From Opitutaceae bacterium (GTDB lineage Bacteria; Verrucomicrobiota; Verrucomicrobiia; Opitutales; Opitutaceae): 53,004 bases of DNA. Positions 51,469-53,004 of the stretch are shown one piece after another; positions within the stretch are counted from its first letter, which is position 1, and every line of letters starts with the position of its first letter. The translations under genes were made by a program, and so were the position numbers. Under the pieces are notes generated by a model. That model was not told where the DNA came from, searched no databases, and saw nothing but the letters and a program-made list of their open reading frames with translations. Where the stretch lies: positions 1 to 53,004 of the forward strand of contig JACSRI010000069.1 in NCBI GenBank assembly GCA_014879845.1. Reading direction: 5' to 3'.

Positions 51469-53004
51469 ATGGCCTCGTCCCTCCTTCACTCCGAATCGAT
51501 CCGCCACCGGCTCGCGCTCTTCGCCCGGCGCGGCGACGGCCTGATCTGGCTGACGTGCTCGGCCATCGGGCTATCCATCGCGCTCGTGCTCGGGCTGCTG
51601 CTCCTGGTCATGGCCAACGGCCTGGGCTATTTCTGGCCCGCTCCGGCCGCGACGGTCGAGCGTGCGACCGGCGCGCCGCTGCTGGGCACGATCTCCGCCC
51701 ACCAGGATGCGCGCCACAGCCCGTCGGGCGAGCTGCTCAAGACGGCGCAGACCCAGGTCAAGGTCGGCAACCGTGAGCTCTACGGCTTCGACTTCATCTG
51801 GGTACCCGACGAGGAGATACGGTCGATCACGCATGACGCCGCGGCCGTGCAGGTCGAGCGCCAGGAATACGGCGATTTTTTCGGCTTCCTCCGGCGCATC
51901 GAGCACAAGGGCGCGGCCATCGCCGAGGGTGCGCAGGCGTGGGCCTCGCTCCATCAGCACCACGGCGACACGCGCACGCTGGCCGAGCGCTCCGCCGCGA
52001 TGCAGAAGCACGACATCGGGGCGATCAACGCGCGCATCCAGAAGGAGGAGCTGCGCCTGCGCGTGCTCGCACGCCGTGCGGCGGAGAGCGGCCAACCCGT
52101 CGACACCGCGGTCGAGGCGTCGATTCGCGCGGAACTCGCCGACTTGCAGAAACGCTACGAGAGCCTGCGCGCCGAGGCGGCCTTCCTCTCCGAGCATGCG
52201 ATGGAGTACGCCGCCGTCTTCCAGACCGTGGACGGACAGGAGAAGGCGATCCCGCTCGCGCAGATCGTGCGTGCCTTCCGCCCGAACGAGATGACCTTCC
52301 TGCAGAAACTCGGCCACTACCTGGGCCGGGCCGCGGAGTTCGTGCACGGCGAGCCGCGGGAGTCCAACACCGAGGGCGGCGTCTTCCCGGCCATCTTCGG
52401 CACGGCCATGATGACGATCCTGATGTCGCTCATGGTGACGCCGTTCGGCGTGGTCGCGGCGTTCTACCTGCGTGAATACGCCAAGCAGGGGCCGGTCGTG
52501 CGCCTGGTGCGCATCGCCATCAACAACCTTGCCGGCGTGCCCTCGATCGTCTTCGGCGTGTTCGGCCTGGGCTTCTTCGTCTACTTCATCGGCGGAAGCA
52601 TCGATCGGCTCTTCTTCGCTGACATGCTGCCGACGCCGACCTTCGGCACGGGCGGCATCCTCTGGGCCTCGCTCACGCTCGCGCTACTGACCGTGCCGGT
52701 GGTGATCGTGGCGACGGAGGAATCGATCGCCGCCGTGCCGCGCGGCGCGCGGGAGGGCTCGCTCGCGCTGGGCGCCTCGAAGTTCCAGACGATCGTGCGC
52801 ATCGTGCTGCCGGCCTCCGTGCCCGGCATCCTCACCGGCGTGATCCTCGCCATGGCGCGCGGCGCCGGCGAGGTGGCGCCGCTCATGATCACCGGCGTGG
52901 TCAAGCTCGCGGCCGAGCTGCCCTTCGACAGCTCCTTCCCGTTCATGCACCTCGACCGGAAGTTCATGCACCTGGGCTTCCACATCTACGACGTCGGCTT
53001 CCAG
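51469..53004 (+). CDS. pstA: Phosphate ABC transporter permease PstA, cut by the window end
   Basis: 512 codons are visible without a stop, so the C-terminus lies beyond 53004. A membrane helix at about 26-48 is followed by an extracytoplasmic part (50-300) that includes a coiled-coil-like stretch (about 180-250: 'INARIQKEELRLRVLARRAAE', 'LADLQKRYESLRAEA'). The permease core begins near 300 ('FPAIFGTAMMTILMSLMVTPFGVVAAFYLREYA'), with 'NNLAGVPSIVFGVFGLGFFVYF' and the EAA loop 'GSLALGASKFQTIVRIVLPASVPGILTGVILAMARGAGEVAPLM'. Like its partner PstC it is longer than E. coli PstA (~296 aa). The ATG at 51469 is 12 bp after pstC. PstB and PhoU would be expected downstream. Confidence 0.93.
   Translation, partial: MASSLLHSESIRHRLALFARRGDGLIWLTCSAIGLSIALVLGLLLLVMANGLGYFWPAPAATVERATGAPLLGTISAHQDARHSPSGELLKTAQTQVKVGNRELYGFDFIWVPDEEIRSITHDAAAVQVERQEYGDFFGFLRRIEHKGAAIAEGAQAWASLHQHHGDTRTLAERSAAMQKHDIGAINARIQKEELRLRVLARRAAESGQPVDTAVEASIRAELADLQKRYESLRAEAAFLSEHAMEYAAVFQTVDGQEKAIPLAQIVRAFRPNEMTFLQKLGHYLGRAAEFVHGEPRESNTEGGVFPAIFGTAMMTILMSLMVTPFGVVAAFYLREYAKQGPVVRLVRIAINNLAGVPSIVFGVFGLGFFVYFIGGSIDRLFFADMLPTPTFGTGGILWASLTLALLTVPVVIVATEESIAAVPRGAREGSLALGASKFQTIVRIVLPASVPGILTGVILAMARGAGEVAPLMITGVVKLAAELPFDSSFPFMHLDRKFMHLGFHIYDVGFQ

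Noticed and set aside
1-53004. Insertion sequences, prophage, CRISPR arrays, tRNA or rRNA genes
   Set aside because: I found no transposase or integrase motifs, no regular short repeat-spacer units and no tRNA-like arms in the intergenic regions.

Overview
The window is GC-rich, densely coding DNA with a strong wobble-GC bias. The likely source is a member of the Verrucomicrobiota, most probably Opitutaceae. Evidence for this: two very large TonB-dependent receptors whose mature N-termini carry the '[24 protein letters not shown]' type of plug entry; a secreted Ig-like protein ending in two ~130-residue repeats of a kind common in that group; a PstC/PstA pair with oversized extracytoplasmic parts; and many secreted polysaccharide-degradation enzymes. 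This placement is an inference from protein style; no rRNA or tRNA gene is present to confirm it.

Layout. 1-4653: the end of a DUF2264 protein, a secreted GH88/GH105 unsaturated-glucuronyl hydrolase and a membrane hybrid histidine kinase. 4669-8700: a DJ-1/PfpI-family protein, a tandem pair of PilT-type ATPases and a DTW-domain tRNA-modifying enzyme. 8761-12888: an unrecognised island with two closely related tandem genes of unknown family that share their 5' leaders, an 85-residue orphan, a secreted Ig-repeat protein and a small membrane protein. 12966-18213: a secreted GH2 beta-galactosidase-like enzyme, a Kelch propeller protein, a MOSC-domain protein and an unknown protein that overlaps it tail to tail. 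18402-28709: a candidate envelope-glycosylation region. It holds an SDR, a GMC oxidoreductase and an STT3-like GT-C membrane protein on the plus strand, and converging on them a GT2 polyprenyl-phosphate-sugar synthase-like enzyme with two TMTC-like (membrane plus TPR) proteins. 28781-38412: two paralogous TonB-dependent receptors with homologous leaders and intrinsic terminators, flanking an unknown secreted protein. 38906-43832: a two-domain class II aldolase-like protein whose second half has lost its metal ligands, a DUF2937 protein and a periplasmic M16 protease. 43951-53004: a phosphate island with DUF47 and PiT transporter, a small outer-membrane barrel, an OprP-type porin, PstS, PstC and PstA (cut by the window end). 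Repeated GTCAC/GTAAC sites with 11-bp spacing, Pho-box-like in design, precede the porin and pstC.

How the genes may work together. The phosphate genes form one complete uptake route: porin across the outer membrane, PstS in the periplasm, PstC/PstA in the inner membrane, plus the low-affinity PiT system. The GH105, DUF2264, GH2 and TonB receptors fit uptake and breakdown of plant or algal polysaccharide. The GT2, TMTC-like and STT3-like genes suggest lipid-linked sugar transfer to exported proteins; this is the most interesting hypothesis here but rests on family resemblance read by eye. I saw no insertion sequence, CRISPR array, tRNA, rRNA or prophage genes.
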